Assembly (NCBI GenBank): GCA_028825265.1
Contig: JAPKAM010000014.1
Coordinates: 1 to 37,566 of the forward strand
DNA: 37,566 nucleotides
Direction of reading: 5' to 3'
Source of the DNA: Planctomycetota bacterium
GTDB taxonomy: Bacteria; Planctomycetota; UBA8108; UBA1146
Below the pieces are notes generated by a model. It had not been told where the DNA came from and did no database searches. It worked only from the letters and a program-made list of their open reading frames with translations. The translations under genes were made by a program, and so were the position numbers. Position 1 is the first letter of the stretch, and each line of letters opens with the position of its first letter. Positions 34,565-37,566 of the stretch are shown piece after piece.

Positions 34565-35095
34565 CTACCGCTGTGGGTCGCCAGATTCCACCGTGCCCGG
34601 TCCCTGAAACTGCTCGAGTCTTGTCGAGACCTCGACCGAGATCGGTTCTGGGAGATAGGAACGAACGTCTCCGCCAAAGGAGGCGATCTCCTTGACGTGA
34701 CGACTGGAAAAGTGGGAATACTCCAGCGAGGGCATGACAAATACGGTTTCCGCCTCGATCTCCGCCGAAATGGAACGATTGGTCAACGCCATGGTGTATT
34801 CCGCCTCAAAATCGGCAAAGGTACGAATCCCCCGCAGCAGGATGCAAGATCCCTCGCGCCCGAGTAGATCGACCACCAGCCCCTTGAACCGCACGACCCG
34901 AACTGCGGGTAGATCCGCAGTACATTGCCGCAGCCAGGCCATCCGCTCCTCTGGAGTGAATAGGGTGTCCTTTTCTCGGTTGTCTGCGACCGCCACCACC
35001 AGTTCACCGAACAGGCGCGCTCCACGGCGTACCAGGTCGAGATGGCCCTTGTGCGGCGGATCAAAGGTACCCGGATAGATGGCAGGTCCCTGCAT
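34565..35095 (-). CDS. coaD: Phosphopantetheine adenylyltransferase
   Basis: A 176-residue nucleotidyltransferase for the fourth step of coenzyme A synthesis (4'-phosphopantetheine + ATP to dephospho-CoA). The nucleotide-binding motif is YPGTFDPPHKGHLDL with His15 and His18 (the HxGH pair). RGIRTFADFEAEYTMA and PSLEYSHFSSRHVKEIASFGGDV are the other CoaD signatures, with Arg in SSRHVKE. It is about 15 residues longer than E. coli CoaD because of a C-terminal tail. ATG 35095 lies 34 bases after the lptD stop. Confidence 0.96.
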   Translation of the reverse strand: MQGPAIYPGTFDPPHKGHLDLVRRGARLFGELVVAVADNREKDTLFTPEERMAWLRQCTADLPAVRVVRFKGLVVDLLGREGSCILLRGIRTFADFEAEYTMALTNRSISAEIEAETVFVMPSLEYSHFSSRHVKEIASFGGDVRSYLPEPISVEVSTRLEQFQGPGTVESGDPQR

Positions 35096-35129
35096 CGAGT
35101 CTCCTTCTGTTCGCTGGCTCGACTCTGGT

Positions 35130-37566
35130 TTAGCGCATCCGGCCTGAACCGGGCGATCCGATTCGGGAACCGCGCATCGCCCCCATCATCTCGCGCAACC
35201 CGATGTCGACTCTGAAGGTGGTCTCATCGACATCTCCGCGCTCCAGATCGAGGCTAAAGAGCATGCGGAAGGTGCGGAAGTTGCGGCCCACTTCCCACCA
35301 CTGCCCGATCGTTTGCTCATCCAGGGCATCGTACTCGACGAACAGACCGATGTCCCATCGATCAGAAGCGGCGGTTCTTCCGCCGATCAGCAGCGTCCTG
35401 TGGGTGTTTGGGCGCTCACGCCAGGCCAGTTCAAAGAGGCCCATCTGCGGGTTCAGCCAGCGGAGACCGGCATTCCGCTCGATCGACTCTCCGACCCCTA
35501 CATCCTGGACCGATTCGCCAAACAGGCTCCAGCCGGCGGTGCCGTGCAGGACCAGTTCCGAGAACAGATGGCCCCAGCGCTCTCCGTCATTATCGCGATC
35601 CGGATCGGGGTAGAGAAATGCATCGACTCTGGCCTCCGCCATGGTTCGAGTGCCCAACTGATGAATCCGTTCCCGATCACTGCGAAAATCGCGGGTTTGA
35701 AGCCTCTGCACCACCGACAGATGCACCTGATCAAAGTCAGTCAGAGCATCGACCTCGTCGATCTGGACCGGCACTTCGGTGGTGGCGATGGAACTATCGA
35801 AGTAACTGGAGTAACCCGCAGTCAGATCGATGACATGGCGCAATCCGTCGATTCCCCAGCTCGGATTTTGCACATCGAAAACCCTCGAGAGCCGTGTGGC
35901 TCCCTCCAGTCCAGCATGGAACAGGGTTCGATGCTTTGCCTCGTAATCGATCGAATCCCAGCTGGTATATCGGACTCCAGCACTCGGCACCCAGCGCGTC
36001 CATCTCGAGAGCCCCAACGGCAGGCTCAGTTCGGTTCGCAGGTCTGTACGCTTGGAGTTCAGTACTGGATCGACGGATCCCTCTTCCGGTAACCATCTCA
36101 GAGATGACAGGGTCAGGTCCGAATCCCATCGCAGTAATCCAGCAAGGCTGGCATCGAGGGTGTGAAATGAAAACTCTGGATCCTTCTCCAGAACACTGAG
36201 GTGATCGGAAACTCGCGTTTGAGCCAGAGCGGTCGCTGCGTAACTCTCACCGAAGATCTGACGCAAGGAGAGGTAGTTTTCCGGCTTCTTGAGGGTTCTC
36301 GATTCGGCTCGGAAATATTCCTCGACGAATCCAGCGTCGGAGGAGGTCGCCAGTTCGCCGTCGATCAGGGTTTGAGGACCGAAACGGGCATGAAGGAAGG
36401 CCCGCGCTCTGGAACGATCCCGAAGCGGCACCGGCGAGCCATCGCTGTCTGTCAATCCATCGTCCTGGATGCCCCAGAAGGAGCCATATCCAAACAGTTC
36501 AAGACGACCATCGGGATCTGCAGCCCAGCGAAGAGGATCTCGCCCCAATTCAAAATCGAGGCCCAGACCGGTCCCTCGATCGGACAGATCATCGATCCGG
36601 GGAGTCAGATCGATCTCGTCCTCAAACCGCTCCGGTATCAGAAAGTCACCATTCCAGGCGGTATCGATCCGGTTTCCGAAGCGTGAAGAATCGGAGATGC
36701 GAAGATCGCGTAAAGGAAAAGAACGACCGCCCCAGCGGGTATCCCAGCTGGTTGAAGAGAAGGGGATCACCGGGATGCCCGCCACTTCTAGGCGAGCGTC
36801 TTCGACATCGATGAGGTAGCCACCCGGGAGATCTTCATCGGCACGCTGATCGACCTCCTTGCGAGATCTGGCACGGGCGACTCGCGCCACCAGTGCCCAT
36901 TCAGGATCGAAGAACTCATCCGTCGTGACGGTGATCCCCTGCCCCTCGATCTCACTGAAATCGGAAACTCGAAGAAGTTTCGCCTCGATGCCAAGGTGCG
37001 ATCGTGAAGGAACTCCTTCACTGACATCGGAAACACCGGCCACCCACGATTCCGCGACCAACCGACTCCGTAGCGGGTCATCGGTCGGAACTGTTCTCAG
37101 TTTCTCGAGTAAATCCTGGCTGATCCGAAGACGGGCATCGGAAAGAACCATCTGTTGCTCATCCACATCGAGGAAGATGGTGCTGGCTCGAAAAGATTGG
37201 TCCCCACGAGAGAGTAGAACTTCCCCGATGGCGAGGATTCGTGGGTGAATCGGTCCGCTCTTGGCATCCACACCATCGATGAAGATTCCGATCGCATCGG
37301 CTCGCAATGCGAACCCACGCCCCTTGAAGACCACATTGCCGAGCACCACCAGAGATCGGCCACCCCCCTCGGTCGAGACATCGGCCTCGAGCAGATCATA
37401 GGAGAGAGTGAAATCTTCATCGGTACCAAAGAGCCCATCGACACTCGGTTGAGCGATGGCGACGGGGGGCACGATCAGCGTCAGTAGGATCAGGACCAAG
37501 AAGTTCTGGAGTGTGATGAGGATCAGAGGGAACTGTGATCGAGAAGACGATGATCGAGAAGACGAT
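35130..37566 (-). CDS. LPS-assembly protein LptD-like (5' end outside window)
   Basis: At least 789 residues from a TTG at 37499, but the frame stays open to the window edge. The hydrophobic stretch there (QFPLILITLQNFLVLILL...VAIA-QPS) looks like a signal peptide whose basic N-terminus (Ser/Arg-rich) and start lie beyond 37566; TTG 37499 has no SD. After it comes an OstA/LptA-like beta-jellyroll region (about 25-230 counted from 37499: GNVVFKGRGFALRADAIGIF, GDQSFRASTIFLDVDEQQM, VEDARLEVAGIPVIPFS), then a long beta-barrel with many alternating strands up to the C-terminus. LptD inserts lipopolysaccharide into the outer leaflet of the outer membrane. The C-terminus (MRGSRIGSPGSGRMR) does not end in an aromatic residue, which is usual for barrels, so there is a short extra tail. 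Confidence 0.8.
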   Translation of the reverse strand, partial: SSSRSSSSRSQFPLILITLQNFLVLILLTLIVPPVAIAQPSVDGLFGTDEDFTLSYDLLEADVSTEGGGRSLVVLGNVVFKGRGFALRADAIGIFIDGVDAKSGPIHPRILAIGEVLLSRGDQSFRASTIFLDVDEQQMVLSDARLRISQDLLEKLRTVPTDDPLRSRLVAESWVAGVSDVSEGVPSRSHLGIEAKLLRVSDFSEIEGQGITVTTDEFFDPEWALVARVARARSRKEVDQRADEDLPGGYLIDVEDARLEVAGIPVIPFSSTSWDTRWGGRSFPLRDLRISDSSRFGNRIDTAWNGDFLIPERFEDEIDLTPRIDDLSDRGTGLGLDFELGRDPLRWAADPDGRLELFGYGSFWGIQDDGLTDSDGSPVPLRDRSRARAFLHARFGPQTLIDGELATSSDAGFVEEYFRAESRTLKKPENYLSLRQIFGESYAATALAQTRVSDHLSVLEKDPEFSFHTLDASLAGLLRWDSDLTLSSLRWLPEEGSVDPVLNSKRTDLRTELSLPLGLSRWTRWVPSAGVRYTSWDSIDYEAKHRTLFHAGLEGATRLSRVFDVQNPSWGIDGLRHVIDLTAGYSSYFDSSIATTEVPVQIDEVDALTDFDQVHLSVVQRLQTRDFRSDRERIHQLGTRTMAEARVDAFLYPDPDRDNDGERWGHLFSELVLHGTAGWSLFGESVQDVGVGESIERNAGLRWLNPQMGLFELAWRERPNTHRTLLIGGRTAASDRWDIGLFVEYDALDEQTIGQWWEVGRNFRTFRMLFSLDLERGDVDETTFRVDIGLREMMGAMRGSRIGSPGSGRMR
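37537..37566. repeat. 15-base perfect tandem duplication at the window edge
   Basis: GATCGAGAAGACGAT occurs twice (37537-37551, 37552-37566) and may continue beyond the window. Fifteen bases is five codons, so in the open lptD-like frame it would encode a repeated Ser/Arg-rich pentapeptide before the signal peptide. Confidence 0.85.

Noticed and set aside
35130-37499. TTG 37499 as true start of the lptD-like gene
   Set aside because: No SD, and a signal peptide starting there would lack the basic N-region that is present in the open frame further upstream; the real start is probably outside the window.

Overview
The window looks like chromosomal DNA of a Gram-negative member of the PVC superphylum, most likely a marine-type planctomycete. 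This rests on gene content only: an NfeD/FloA membrane set, LptD (outer membrane), a spermidine-synthase-like domain fused to a multi-spanning membrane domain, very large TPR proteins, and a PilM/PilO/secretin locus like the Amuc_1098-1102 region of Akkermansia as I remember it. TTG and GTG starts are common, and many junctions are 4-base overlaps of the ATGA/GTGA/TTGA kind. No taxonomic marker such as an rRNA gene is present, so the assignment is inference.

Layout. Plus strand, 1-4405: the 3' end of a broken PAP2-family phosphatase gene, then nfeD-like protease, short nfeD-like protein, floA and a small membrane protein as one operon, then tRNA-Leu(CAA). A strong hairpin at 4514-4546 sits between converging transcription units. 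Everything after that is on the minus strand. Reading in the direction of transcription (right to left) there are four units. (1) 37566-29930: lptD, coaD, ridA, oppD, oppF, mtaB and a family 4 uracil-DNA glycosylase, tightly packed. (2) 29834-13603: a strong sigma70-like promoter, a roughly 680-base untranslated leader, then pilM-pilN fusion, pilO-like, a membrane protein in the pilP position, secretin 1, two TPR proteins, exbB, exbD, exbD and secretin 2, ending in a textbook terminator. (3) 13586-5778: HAD phosphatase, GT2 polyprenyl-phosphate-sugar synthase-like, GT4, TMTC-like GT-C/TPR glycosyltransferase and membrane-fused SpeE-like protein, all coupled by overlap or abutment. (4) 5746-4581: promoter, about 205-base leader, rplM, rpsI.

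The most interesting part is unit 2. It combines an inner-membrane PilM/N/O platform, two full-length paralogous TPR-secretins (one a lipoprotein) and an ExbB-ExbD-ExbD ion-driven motor in one cluster, with no pilin, no PilB/PilT-type ATPase, no prepilin peptidase and no TonB/TolA in sight. It may be a trans-envelope machine powered by proton motive force rather than a classical type IV pilus. Unit 3 looks like a small glycosylation pathway in which a Dpm1-like enzyme could make the lipid-linked sugar used by a TMTC-like transferase.

A second theme is short tandem duplications (unit 10-17 bases) outside intact genes: 177-202 (inside the broken PAP2 gene), 22427-22503, 29163-29182, 29246-29313, 29866-29929 and 37537-37566. 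The 16-base set at 29866-29929 lies just upstream of the promoter of the secretin cluster and could be a regulatory array.
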